Positions 10,124 through 19,628 of a stretch of 64,000 bases of DNA are shown here, one piece after another. Each line of letters begins with the position of its first letter. The first letter of the stretch is position 1. The notes under the pieces are model-generated. The model did not search any database. It was not told the DNA's origin and saw only the letters and a program-made list of their open reading frames with translations. A program made the translations under genes and the position numbers. The stretch comes from CAZNXJ01 sp964577115 (lineage in GTDB: Bacteria; Planctomycetota; Planctomycetia; Pirellulales; Pirellulaceae): NCBI GenBank assembly GCA_964577115.1, contig CAZNXJ010000009.1, positions 137,574 to 201,573 on the forward strand, read 5' to 3'.

Positions 10124-10612
10124 ATCTCGGCCGCCGCTGGTGCTCGCGATCGGCGCACGATTCTTCCGGGGAAGCTCCCCCTGCGGCGCGACGAATGTGC
10201 CGAACTTGCGGATTTTTTGGAACTTTTCTGCCCTTTTACTGCGTCCCTACTCGTAGCTCGGTGTTTTCTTCTTCTAGAGCGCTTGATGTAAAATAGGCGC
10301 CAATCATAATGTGGTGAACTTGGGTTATTTGGGAAGTCTTGTCCGCTGAGCCGTGCAGTGTGCCTTCCCAGATGCGTAGCCGTCGCGCGAGCGAGTGCCA
10401 AACGGTTGCAAACTTTTCCGTGGCCAACTAGTCTCAGGATACTGCCTCTCGGAGGAACCCTTCGCGCCCGCCTGGCCCCCCGTCCTGCTCGATTTTCTCG
10501 AATCGCCGGGGCTTCGTCCACGATTCTGCGGGGCTATCGGTCTGTTCGTCCTGAAGCACGAGCCGGCATTTACATTCGTTCCATCGATCGCGATTAAGGT
10601 CCAACGCGAATC
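10124..10612. other. Long leader/intergenic region with a possible promoter
   Basis: 489 bp between two large + strand genes, locally more AT-rich around 10200-10330. TTGATG (10283-10288) and TAATGT (10307-10312) are 18 bp apart and could be a housekeeping promoter. The resulting leader of about 300 nt holds no riboswitch that I can recognise. Confidence 0.3.
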
Positions 10613-13600
10613 ATGATCTACAGCATTCCCCAGTTGGTTCGTCGTGCGATCCGCCGTCGTTCGCAGATCCGCGCGGCTTCGACCAGTCCTGTTCGCCATC
10701 GGCTGTTGGCCGAATCGCTCGAATCGCGCGTCCTCTTGGCCGCTGATATCTCGCCGCTCCAAAATCCATTCAACCGCTACGATACCAATCTCGACGGCCG
10801 CGTGAACTCGGCGGACGTTGCCACGGTGATCAACTACCTCGTGACGAACGGACCGGGCACTGTTGCTCGTGCCGCGGGCGTGGTGGAAGGCGAGTCGGCA
10901 AACAGTGCGGTTCCCAAGTTGGTCGATGTGAACGGGGACGGGGCGATTAGCAACACGGACGTCACCGCCGTCATCCGCCGGTTGGTGGAAGGCGAGCCGG
11001 ATCCGCGGGCGCGGTTCTACATTCAGCTGTTTGATGCCGATACGAACGAGCCGATCACGGACATCAACGGCACGCCGCTGCCCGGCCAGTCGGTTAGCGT
11101 GGGGCAGAACATCTACGCGCGCATTTCCGTCCAGGATCTCGACACAGTGCTCTCGCGGCGCGTGGTGCGCGTGGAGCGTCCAACGTCACCGTCGAACAAC
11201 CCGCGCTACAACGACGGCCAGCGGATTACGATTACCAGCGATCAGGGAACGCGCGTCTTTGAGCTCGAGGTTCCCGATGCCTCGAACTTCCAGGCCGGCG
11301 TAGGCTCGACGAATGGCGTGCCGAATATCGCCATCAATTTTACGCATACGGAAATTCCCGCCGGCGCCAATGAAGCGACGCGCAATCAGATCGTCGCCGA
11401 GGATAGTGCTCGCCTGGCCAACCTGTTGGCGACGGCCATCAACAATGAAAACTTTGGTGTCACGGCCAGCGTGGACGAGGGGGATGCCGAAGGGGGCGAG
11501 TTGCGTTCGCTGTTGAAGCTGCAAGGCGAAACGGACGTAACGCTGAGTTCCGTGCGTGGGTTCCAGTTGAGCTCGGAACGCGGTCTCACGTCGGCCTTCT
11601 TGGATCTGCATTACAACGAGAACCTGGCGGTCGTCGAAGATGCGTTCGTGCTGCCGAACGATCCGTTTGCTCCGCCGCCGAACCCGACGTTCTTCCAGCC
11701 GAGCCCCGAGTATTATGCGCTGGCGTGGAGCACCGAGCTGGGTGAAGAGTATCCGCTGGTGGATCTGGCCAATCGCGTTATCAGCGACGTCGGCGGTTTG
11801 GCGAGCACCAGCGCGAGCTATCTCGCCGTGCGGCTGGACGATCCGGTCGGCGACGCGGTGTTCTTGGTGACCACGGTCGCCTTTACGGTTGAGAGCGGCG
11901 ACATCGATGCCGTCAACGACGATTTCACGAGCACGCCGATTTCGACGGGCGCCACGAATGTCGAACTGGACGTGCTCAGCAACGACACGCTACCGATCAT
12001 TAACATCGAAGGCGGGTTCTCGGATGGTGCGATTCCGACCGCCGTCTATACGCCGTACTCCGGGCAGGCACCGGCATTGACGGCCGAGCAGATCGTGTTC
12101 CCGAGCACCAGCGTTCCCGTGGGGGGCAGCTCGCTCGAGTTCGTCCTAGTGGGAATCTCGCAGGGGCCGCTGAGCCAGGCGACGATCGATCAGAGGGGAA
12201 CGCCGGACGATATCACTGACGACGTGATCCTGTTTACGCCGGCGGCGGGCGTCGAAGGCAATGTCGAGATTCGCTATCGGCTGACCGATACTTCGACCGG
12301 GGGACTCTCGGACGAAGCGACGGTCACTGTGACGGTCGCCTCGCAAAACGATCCACCGGTCAACACGATTCCAACGGAACCGATCAGCACGCCCGAAGGT
12401 ACCGATTACGCGTTCTCGACCAGCGCGACGAATCGCCTGGCGGTGAGCGACGCGGATGCCGGCGACGAGATCATCTCGACGCGTCTACAAGTCACCGGCG
12501 GCACGCTGCATCTGGTGAACACCAGCGGCGTCACGGTGACCGGGAACAATTCCGCGGACTTGTTGATCGAAGGCAGCCAGTCGGCGATCAACGCGGTGTT
12601 GGACAACGGCAACCTGATCTATCGCCCGGTGGCGGAGGTGCCGTCGGATACGACCGTGACGTTCACGATGACGACGAGCGACCACGGCCACACGGGTGGC
12701 AGCACGGCGCTCACGGATGTCGATCAGTTCACGATCACGGTACTCGCCGTGAATGATCCTCCGGTCAACACGGTACCTGGACCGCAGTCGGTGGAAGGGA
12801 ACGAGGGCGAGGCGAATCCGCCCACGCTCGTGTTCTCGTCCGGCAACGGGAACGCGATCAGCGTGGCCGACGTCGATCACACGAACCTCACCGTGCAGCT
12901 CAGCGTCACTCGCGCGAGCGGCTCTGGCGCGGCCGGCACGCTGACGCTCGGCAGCACGCCTGACGGCGTCACGGTCACGGGTAACAACTCGGATACGATC
13001 ACCATTTCCGGTCCGCAGGTCGCGCTGAATGCCGCGCTGAACGGGCTGGTGTACACGCCGCCGGCGAACTTCGACGGTGATGTCAATCTGACGGTCCACA
13101 CCACCGACGGGGCCAATGGCGTGGACGAGGATGTGGTTTCGATCACGGTAGAAGCGCAGAATGTCTTGCGAGCTCGGCCGGACACGCTGACGACCTCGGA
13201 AGAAACCAGCGTGCAGATCACGCCGGACGACGTGCTGGAGAACGACTCGCCGAGCCCCGGTGCGACGCTGACGTTTGGCTCGTTCAACTCTCCGGCGAAG
13301 GGGACGCTGACCGAGACCTCGCCCGGCGTCTGGACCTACACGCCGCCGGATCACTATTTCGGCCAGGACACGTTCACCTACACGGTCAGCGACACGAATG
13401 GCAACACGGCCACGGGAACCGTCGTCGTGACGGTGACCGAAGTGAATGACCCGCCGGTCGCCAACGACGACTCCGGCGGCTCGGCCCTGCGAACGCTCGA
13501 AGACACTCCGCTGAACATCCCATTCAGCGCGCTGCTCGGCAACGATACGGTCAGCTCGCCGAGTGATCCGTTCGAAGCCAACCCCGATCCTTCGTCGGGG

Positions 13601-15307
13601 TTGGACGCTCAGTCGCTGACGATCACGAGCGTCTCGGTAGTGGGTGGAACGGCAACCGCCGACGTGCAGCTCGATGCGGCCAACAGCCAGGTCGTCGTAA
13701 CCCCGACCGGCGACTCGAACGGTACGGTGATCTTCACCTACACGGTGCGCGACAACGGAACGACGAACGGCGCGGACGATTTCCTGACCGCCACGGCGAC
13801 CGTGACGGTTCTCGTGGTCGAGCAGAACGACGCGCCGACGGCGCAGAACAAGAGCTTCACAACGCCGGAAGATACGAACCTCGACATCCCTGTCGCCGAC
13901 CTGCTCAGCGGCGCGACGCCGGGCGGTGGGGCAGATGAAGCCAACCAGACGCTCAGCGTGATCTCCGTCACGCAGCCGGCGTCGGGTGGAACGGTTTCCC
14001 TGTCGGGCGGCGTGGTGACCTTCGATCCGGCCGACGATTTCAACGGCACGGTGACCTTCACCTACGTTGTCCAGGATAACGGCACGACGGACGGCAGCGC
14101 GGATCCGCGCACGGCGACGGCGACCGTCACCGTGACGGTGACGCCGGTGAACGATGCTCCGGTCGTGGTCGGCAGCCCCTCGGCGACCGCAATCGCCGAT
14201 CAGACGGTGACGTTCGACGCCAGCCTGCTGCTGGGCTCAAATATCGTGCTCCCGGGACCGGCGAACGAGTCCGGGCAGACGCTGCGGATTACGAATGCGG
14301 TGCTTGTCACGCCGAGCGACCCGGGCAACTCGACGCTTCAGGTCGTGAACAACGGCACGGGCATCGAATTCCGGCCGCCGAGCGGTTTTGCCGGCCAGGC
14401 GACGATCCGCTACACGGTCCAGGACAACGGTCAGACCAACGGCGTGGACGACTTCAAGTCGGTCGAGGTGACGCTGACCGTCGATGTGCTGAACTTCAAG
14501 CCGACGAGCGTCAGCGGACGCGTGTATTGGGATGCCAACCTGGATGGAGACTACCAGGTCGGCGAACGGGGCATTGGGAACGTCGAGCTGCGGATCACCG
14601 GTACGAATTCGGTGAGCGGACAGGCGGTCAACCTGCCGCCGGTTTACACGGCTCCGGATGGCACGTACTCGTTCACCAACCTCGCGCCGGGCACCTACAC
14701 GGTGAGCGTCATGGCGCCGCATATGCTGCTTGACGGCAGCGACGATCTGGGCAGCGAGCTCCTAGCGCTGAACGGCCAGGAGAGCGCCCATCTGGGAGTG
14801 AACTCGTACACGTTCACTGTCACGGTGAACGGCACGGTCGCTCGCACCGACAACGACTTCGGCGGCAATAATTTCAGTTTCCGCGGCATCGATCCGGCGT
14901 ACTTCTCGCTGATCGACCGCCGGGCCGGGCTGCCGCGCGACGGGCTGCTGGTGGCCTGCTCGGATGATGGCCAGTCCTACTGGTACATGCTGCTCGGCGA
15001 CGGCTGGCATGGCACCACGGGTGTCGAAGCCAGCCTGGGCTCGAACGGATTGCTCGATTTGACGATCCATTGGAACGGTGGCCAGCGGACCAAGACCATG
15101 ACGCTCGATTACCGCACTCTGCGGCTGATGGGCGACGACGGCAACGGCAACCACCTGCTGCGGCTCGAAGGCGACGCCAGCTACTTCTTCGGCGAGGATG
15201 TCTTCTCGAATCCGGACGCGGAAGGCGAACCGCTGGCCTCAGCCGCTGCGGGCGACTACGAACAAGGCGTGGATCATCTCATGGAGTCGGAGGACTGGCT
15301 GGCATAG
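10613..15307 (+). CDS. Giant exported protein: N-terminal dockerin, cohesin-like domain, cadherin-like repeats, SdrD_B domain
   Basis: 1564 residues from an ATG start. The basic N-terminus carries LLAESLESRVLLA (31-43), the planctomycete export motif. A dockerin pair follows directly (about 47-125: DTNLDGRVNSADV and DVNGDGAISNTDV), unlike the C-terminal dockerins of its neighbours. Residues of about 128-425 resemble a cohesin-type domain (AFLDLHYNENLAVVE) with an inserted DGQ-x-ITIT...FELE module. About seven Ig/cadherin-like repeats follow at roughly 430-1295, most opening with VNDPPV or a close variant, and containing YTPP and FTYTV signatures. An SdrD_B-like domain starts at about 1299 (GRVYWDANLDGDY) and is followed by a beta-rich domain. 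The protein ends AEGEPLAS...VDHLMESEDWLA. It is likely a structural or adhesive surface protein; no catalytic motif was seen. Confidence 0.85.
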   Translation: MIYSIPQLVRRAIRRRSQIRAASTSPVRHRLLAESLESRVLLAADISPLQNPFNRYDTNLDGRVNSADVATVINYLVTNGPGTVARAAGVVEGESANSAVPKLVDVNGDGAISNTDVTAVIRRLVEGEPDPRARFYIQLFDADTNEPITDINGTPLPGQSVSVGQNIYARISVQDLDTVLSRRVVRVERPTSPSNNPRYNDGQRITITSDQGTRVFELEVPDASNFQAGVGSTNGVPNIAINFTHTEIPAGANEATRNQIVAEDSARLANLLATAINNENFGVTASVDEGDAEGGELRSLLKLQGETDVTLSSVRGFQLSSERGLTSAFLDLHYNENLAVVEDAFVLPNDPFAPPPNPTFFQPSPEYYALAWSTELGEEYPLVDLANRVISDVGGLASTSASYLAVRLDDPVGDAVFLVTTVAFTVESGDIDAVNDDFTSTPISTGATNVELDVLSNDTLPIINIEGGFSDGAIPTAVYTPYSGQAPALTAEQIVFPSTSVPVGGSSLEFVLVGISQGPLSQATIDQRGTPDDITDDVILFTPAAGVEGNVEIRYRLTDTSTGGLSDEATVTVTVASQNDPPVNTIPTEPISTPEGTDYAFSTSATNRLAVSDADAGDEIISTRLQVTGGTLHLVNTSGVTVTGNNSADLLIEGSQSAINAVLDNGNLIYRPVAEVPSDTTVTFTMTTSDHGHTGGSTALTDVDQFTITVLAVNDPPVNTVPGPQSVEGNEGEANPPTLVFSSGNGNAISVADVDHTNLTVQLSVTRASGSGAAGTLTLGSTPDGVTVTGNNSDTITISGPQVALNAALNGLVYTPPANFDGDVNLTVHTTDGANGVDEDVVSITVEAQNVLRARPDTLTTSEETSVQITPDDVLENDSPSPGATLTFGSFNSPAKGTLTETSPGVWTYTPPDHYFGQDTFTYTVSDTNGNTATGTVVVTVTEVNDPPVANDDSGGSALRTLEDTPLNIPFSALLGNDTVSSPSDPFEANPDPSSGLDAQSLTITSVSVVGGTATADVQLDAANSQVVVTPTGDSNGTVIFTYTVRDNGTTNGADDFLTATATVTVLVVEQNDAPTAQNKSFTTPEDTNLDIPVADLLSGATPGGGADEANQTLSVISVTQPASGGTVSLSGGVVTFDPADDFNGTVTFTYVVQDNGTTDGSADPRTATATVTVTVTPVNDAPVVVGSPSATAIADQTVTFDASLLLGSNIVLPGPANESGQTLRITNAVLVTPSDPGNSTLQVVNNGTGIEFRPPSGFAGQATIRYTVQDNGQTNGVDDFKSVEVTLTVDVLNFKPTSVSGRVYWDANLDGDYQVGERGIGNVELRITGTNSVSGQAVNLPPVYTAPDGTYSFTNLAPGTYTVSVMAPHMLLDGSDDLGSELLALNGQESAHLGVNSYTFTVTVNGTVARTDNDFGGNNFSFRGIDPAYFSLIDRRAGLPRDGLLVACSDDGQSYWYMLLGDGWHGTTGVEASLGSNGLLDLTIHWNGGQRTKTMTLDYRTLRLMGDDGNGNHLLRLEGDASYFFGEDVFSNPDAEGEPLASAAAGDYEQGVDHLMESEDWLA

Positions 15308-15338
15308 GCCACCTGCCGCTCCAACCCAAGGCGAAACG

Positions 15339-15370
15339 AAAAAGAGCCGGTCGATCGACCGGCTCTTTTT
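15339..15370. terminator. Perfect 32-bp palindromic bidirectional terminator
   Basis: AAAAAGAGCCGGTCGA is followed directly by its exact complement ending in TTTTT. Both arms have an A-run outside and a T-run on the 3' side, so it can terminate transcription from the + strand gene ending at 15307 and the - strand gene ending at 15419. Confidence 0.9.
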
Positions 15371-15418
15371 CTTTGGCTTCTTCGAGGATCGGGCTGTGCC
15401 GACCCCGCGCCTGGCGAC

Positions 15419-16834
15419 TTAGAAGTTCCAGTGGGCTCCCAGCGTCAGGCCCTGCACCCAGAAGTCCGTTTCATTGAAGTTGAACTCGGGCAGCGTGCCC
15501 GCGGGGCCGCCGCCAGCCTGCGTCAGATCGATGCGGCGGTCGATCGAGTCGCCCGACAGGACGACCGATTCCCAGTACAGGAGCGAATAGCCGACGGTCA
15601 TCTCGAGGTGTGGCGTTACCTGATAACCCAGCGTCAGAGCCGCTTCGGGGATGAAGGTCGTTTCGTCGCGCTTGAACGTGCCGATGTTCGACGTCTGCGC
15701 GAACACGCCGTTTTCGTCCACGGCGACATTCGGATCGATCGTCGTAACGGTGCGGCCACTAATCGTCACCGTCTGCTCCATGTTCCCGATGCTGACCTTG
15801 CCGAGGCTACGGAACCGCCAGCGGCCATGGCGCAGTTCGCTGATAAAGCCGATCTCGCCGCCATGGAAATCGTTCCGAGCGCTGAAGTTGTCGACCGTGT
15901 CGAACGTGGTGCCCTCCGGGAAGATTCCAACGCCCGCCGGGTTGATGACTTCCGAGAAACTTTCGATCTGTACGGCGTCGCGGACTTGAGCGTAGTGGTA
16001 GCCGCCGATCAGGTCGAGGCTGTAGCCGTGGCCGCGCACGAGCATCGTGCGGAGGAACGTATCGGTGGAGATCACGTCCTGCGCAGTGCGTACGGCGATA
16101 TTGCCTTCAAAGTCGCCGGGTGAGGCGATCAGAATGGCGCCTTCCGCGGGCGTGGGAATCGCTGCGACATCGAAAAACGGGACCGCGAGCAGAGGCGTGC
16201 CGTTCTGGTCCGACTGGCCGAAAAAGCCATCCGTGGCCCCTTCGATAGCGAAGCCACGGACGCCAATGCCGATGGTTTCGCAGGAATCGAGCCAGGCACC
16301 GAGCGTGATGCGGCCGGCCGACTGCATGTCCTCGCCGATGCGCTCGCCGCCAAACAGCACCGTAGCCCCCGGCAAGCTGCCGGGGATCGGCGCCGCCGGG
16401 TCGTCCGTCGTCACCAGGGGTGGAACGGTACGGCCCTTGGTCCATGCAAACATGTACTCGACATCGCCCCAGAGACCATAGACCGGGAAGCGGTCGCTAA
16501 GCAGGCCTCGGCCGCCGCAACCGCCACAGGCCATGCCGCCGCAGCTGCACCCACCATAGGACGGCGGGGCGCTGGCGTAGCTGTCCTCCCCGATCGAAGC
16601 GTAAGCGGCCTGCGAGACCGAGTAGCTGGCAGCGGATGCTGCGGTGGCCGCTGTCGGGCCACCACTCACCGCGGGCCCCGTCGTCGGCAAGTGAGCGGGC
16701 GTACGAGCGGCCGACGTGGTCCGGTGACTCACAACGGCCGGCTTCCATTGATACGGCTCTTGTGCGCGGCTGGTTGCGGCAAATGGCGACGCGGCAGCCA
16801 GGGCGAGGGCGAGCGCGGTGAATCTGAGTTTCAT
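15419..16834 (-). CDS. BBP7-family outer-membrane beta-barrel protein
   Basis: 471 residues with a clear Sec signal peptide (MKLRFTALALALAAASPFAA, then TSRAQ). Residues 30-90 are an Ala/Ser/Pro-rich linker. A Gly/Cys cluster (C96, C98, C103, C106) precedes a barrel-type region with alternating strands, SDRFPVYGLWGDVEYMFAW at its beginning. The protein ends NETDFWVQGLTLGAHWNF, with an aromatic last residue as expected for outer-membrane barrels and typical of the planctomycete barrel-porin family BBP7. It probably sits in the outer membrane as a porin or structural barrel. It stands alone and converges with the giant gene across the shared terminator. A second member of this type lies at 30910-32505. 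Confidence 0.8.
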   Translation of the reverse strand: MKLRFTALALALAAASPFAATSRAQEPYQWKPAVVSHRTTSAARTPAHLPTTGPAVSGGPTAATAASAASYSVSQAAYASIGEDSYASAPPSYGGCSCGGMACGGCGGRGLLSDRFPVYGLWGDVEYMFAWTKGRTVPPLVTTDDPAAPIPGSLPGATVLFGGERIGEDMQSAGRITLGAWLDSCETIGIGVRGFAIEGATDGFFGQSDQNGTPLLAVPFFDVAAIPTPAEGAILIASPGDFEGNIAVRTAQDVISTDTFLRTMLVRGHGYSLDLIGGYHYAQVRDAVQIESFSEVINPAGVGIFPEGTTFDTVDNFSARNDFHGGEIGFISELRHGRWRFRSLGKVSIGNMEQTVTISGRTVTTIDPNVAVDENGVFAQTSNIGTFKRDETTFIPEAALTLGYQVTPHLEMTVGYSLLYWESVVLSGDSIDRRIDLTQAGGGPAGTLPEFNFNETDFWVQGLTLGAHWNF

Positions 16835-17354
16835 CGTTACGGCCCGTTTCTTGGGACGAGTTGCAGGTGATTCACTAATTCAGATCGACCGTTACATTCC
16901 GAAATTCAAGACAATTCGGCGTGGTCCGCAAACTTCGCGTAGTCTGCCAAAGTATCGCTGGGTAATTTCGGAAGACCGGCGAATCTGGCGAATTCCGCTT
17001 GGCGCAATCCGGCAGGATTTGCCGTTGATAAGGGATATGTCGGCGCGACAGCGGTGCCGATTACAGGAAATCTGCGGGCGTCGGTGACTATGTGCATGTC
17101 ACCGCTTGTGCGAAATGCGTTTCCTTTTTCCCAGCAACTGCTAGATTGAACGTACTTGCCACTCGCAGCGGTGGCTCTGCGGGCCGAACTGCCGCCGTTG
17201 CGACCGAGCGCGTCGGGGCGATCCGGACGACCGGCGCGATTTTCCCCTGTGTGGCTCGCTCGCCTCGACCGTGCTGCACGTGAGGCTCCCCGCATGGCGA
17301 TCGGGGAGTACGGTTTGTGCAGTGGCTCGAATCCTTCACCGCGCAGTGCCGCTC
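16835..17354. other. Divergent intergenic region between the barrel gene and the SecA-like gene
   Basis: 520 bp that must carry promoters for both flanking genes. There are several degenerate GCGAATT/CCGG-type near-repeats around 16970-17030, but no motif I can name. No convincing small gene was seen. Confidence 0.4.
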
Positions 17355-19307
17355 ATGCAGATCTTCTCGACCTTCTCGCAGTTGCTGACCGCCGTTCAGC
17401 CCACCTCGTCGCGCCGCCTGCGTCACTACGCGAGCGTGACGCGGCAAGTGGCGGCGCTCGAGCCGCAGATGCAGGCACTTTCGGACCGAGAGCTACGCAA
17501 GAGCAGCCTATCGCTGCGTTTTCGGGCGAAGAGCGGCGAGCGGCTTGAGCGACTCTTACCCGAGGCGTACGCGCTGGTGCGCGAGGCGGGCCGGCGTGCG
17601 AAGGGCATGCGGCATTATGATGTGCAGATCCTGGGCGGCGTCGCGCTTTTTCACGGCGCGATCGCCGAGATGGAAACGGGTGAGGGCAAGACGCTGACCG
17701 CCACCCTGCCCCTCTATATTCACGCGCTGATCGGAAAAGGGGCCCATCTTGCCACGGTGAACGACTATTTGGCGGAACGCGACGCCCAGATCATGCGTCC
17801 CATTTATGAGATGCTTGGGCTGAGCGTCGGCGTCGTGCTGACTCAGCACACGCCGGACCAGCGCCGAGCGGCCTATGCGTGCGACATCACGTATGGCACG
17901 GCCAAGGAGTTTGGTTTCGATTTCCTCCGCGACCGCCTGCTGCTGCGGCGCATGGGGCACGACGAATCGGATTTTCTCGGGGGTGGCAGCAGCCATCGCT
18001 GGGACTCGGCGGGTGAACAGCCCGTCCAGCGGGGCTTTCATTTTTGCCTGGTGGACGAGGCCGATAGCATTCTGATCGACGAAGCGCGCACGCCGCTGAT
18101 CATCGGTTCGCTGGGGGGGAAGATCCGCCAGCAGATCGTTGCCACCTACCAGTGGGCTGCCGCGGTGGCTCCGAAGTTTATCGAGAACGAGCATTTCGAC
18201 TACGAGCACGACACGCGCACAGTGCAGCTGACGCTCGCCGGTCGCCAGCTGGTGCGGAACCTGCCCCGCCCCGAGCTGGTACGTTCCGTGGGGCTGGTGG
18301 ACTTGTATGACTATGTCGAGCGGGCCATCAAGGTCCGGCGCGATTACCAGCTTGATCGCGAATACGTCGTGGAGAACGGCGAAATCGTCATTGTCGACGA
18401 ATTCACGGGGCGGAAGGCGGAAGGCCGCAAATGGCGCGACGGGATCCACCAGGCGATCGAAGCGAAGGAAGGGGTGGAAGTCACCGTACCGACGGGCCAG
18501 GCGGCGCGCATTACCGTCCAGGACCTCTTTTTGCGCTATCGCCAACTAGCGGGTATGACGGGTACGGCACGCAGCGCGGCGCGCGAGTTTCGCAAGATTT
18601 ACCGCACGCGCGTGGTCCGTATCCCCACGAACCGGCCGGTGCAACGTAAGCACTTGAGCGACCAAATTTTCGGCACGGCCGATCAAAAGTGGCGGGCGAT
18701 CGTAGAAGAGATACGTGAAATGAACCAGCTGGGCCGGCCCGTTCTTGTCGGCACCCGCTCGATCGATAAATCCCAGCATCTCTCGCGTTTGCTGGCCGAA
18801 GCCGGTATCGAACATCAGGTACTCAACGCGCACGAAATCGCCAAGGAGGCCGAGATCGTTGCGAAGGCGGGCGAGCCGCGGCGCGTCACCGTGGCCACGA
18901 ACATGGCGGGCCGTGGAACGGACATCAAATTGGCGGAAGGAGTCACCGAGCTAGGCGGGCTGCATGTGATCTGTACCGAGCTCCACGATTCGGCACGCAT
19001 TGACCGCCAGCTCGCCGGTCGCTGCGGACGCCAGGGCGATCCCGGCAGCGTGCGCCAATATATGTCGCTGGACGACGAGATTCTCCTGAGCGGATATGGG
19101 CCCAAGATCGCCGCGCGCTGGAAGCAGCGCGGCGAGCAGCATCCCGATCACTCGTGGAGCTCCATGGCTGCGATTTTCCGGCGCGCGCAGCGCCGCGTCG
19201 AACGGCGTCACTTCCTGGACCGGACCATTCTGCTGCACCACGAAAAACAGCGCAAGAAAATGCAGCGTGAACTGGGACAGGACCCCTATCTCGATACGGC
19301 GGAGTAA
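17355..19307 (+). CDS. SecA-like preprotein translocase ATPase, C-terminally shortened
   Basis: An upstream in-frame start exists at 17271, but the SecA-like similarity begins near the ATG at 17355, giving 650 residues. Family motifs are intact. They are Walker A METGEGKT (106-113), DEAD at 234-237 within LVDEADSILIDEARTPLII, the preprotein cross-linking region around 275-330, ITVQDLF...LAGMTGTA, NMAGRGTDIKL, and motif VI GRCGRQGDPG (about 553-562). The protein ends some 85 residues after motif VI, whereas classical SecA is about 900 residues. Most of the helical wing/scaffold region and the SecB/zinc-binding tail are therefore missing. It is probably an accessory SecA-like motor rather than the housekeeping translocase; the genome should carry a full-length secA elsewhere. 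The GAF-HlyD gene follows on the same strand after 321 bp. Confidence 0.85.
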   Translation: MQIFSTFSQLLTAVQPTSSRRLRHYASVTRQVAALEPQMQALSDRELRKSSLSLRFRAKSGERLERLLPEAYALVREAGRRAKGMRHYDVQILGGVALFHGAIAEMETGEGKTLTATLPLYIHALIGKGAHLATVNDYLAERDAQIMRPIYEMLGLSVGVVLTQHTPDQRRAAYACDITYGTAKEFGFDFLRDRLLLRRMGHDESDFLGGGSSHRWDSAGEQPVQRGFHFCLVDEADSILIDEARTPLIIGSLGGKIRQQIVATYQWAAAVAPKFIENEHFDYEHDTRTVQLTLAGRQLVRNLPRPELVRSVGLVDLYDYVERAIKVRRDYQLDREYVVENGEIVIVDEFTGRKAEGRKWRDGIHQAIEAKEGVEVTVPTGQAARITVQDLFLRYRQLAGMTGTARSAAREFRKIYRTRVVRIPTNRPVQRKHLSDQIFGTADQKWRAIVEEIREMNQLGRPVLVGTRSIDKSQHLSRLLAEAGIEHQVLNAHEIAKEAEIVAKAGEPRRVTVATNMAGRGTDIKLAEGVTELGGLHVICTELHDSARIDRQLAGRCGRQGDPGSVRQYMSLDDEILLSGYGPKIAARWKQRGEQHPDHSWSSMAAIFRRAQRRVERRHFLDRTILLHHEKQRKKMQRELGQDPYLDTAE

Positions 19308-19628
19308 GGCCGCTAGAGGATGCGGAGACAGCTTGGATGGCGGCGGCTCCCATTACGATGGCCACGGTTTTTTCGATTGCAGGGATGGTAGCGGACCATC
19401 GCGGCGGCCGGTCAGCGCAATACGCAGGCAATCGTTAGGGATTTTGCAGAGCCCCTTGTTTTCGCCGCTCGCCGTCGCCGCTCTGCGTTGTAAGTATTAA
19501 CAGGCGTCGATACATTGAACTTCGATGCTCCGAAAATCGACCTTGAAATTGACGTGAGTCTCGGGCTTTTCGCCAAGCGCGCTGCGAAGGGCATTCGTAT
19601 ACGTTGTCTTCCGGTGATGGGGTAATGC
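19308..19628. other. Intergenic region before the GAF-HlyD gene
   Basis: 321 bp, AT-richer toward 19480-19620. No gene or recognisable RNA. It could hold a separate promoter for the HlyD/M50 genes, so joint transcription with the SecA-like gene is not certain. Confidence 0.4.

Noticed and set aside
10124..10612. Riboswitch in the long leader of the 10613 gene
   Set aside because: The leader is long, but no conserved core of a known riboswitch class could be identified.
17556..18545. 329-residue frame on the - strand
   Set aside because: Antisense to the SecA-like gene, whose motifs are unambiguous.
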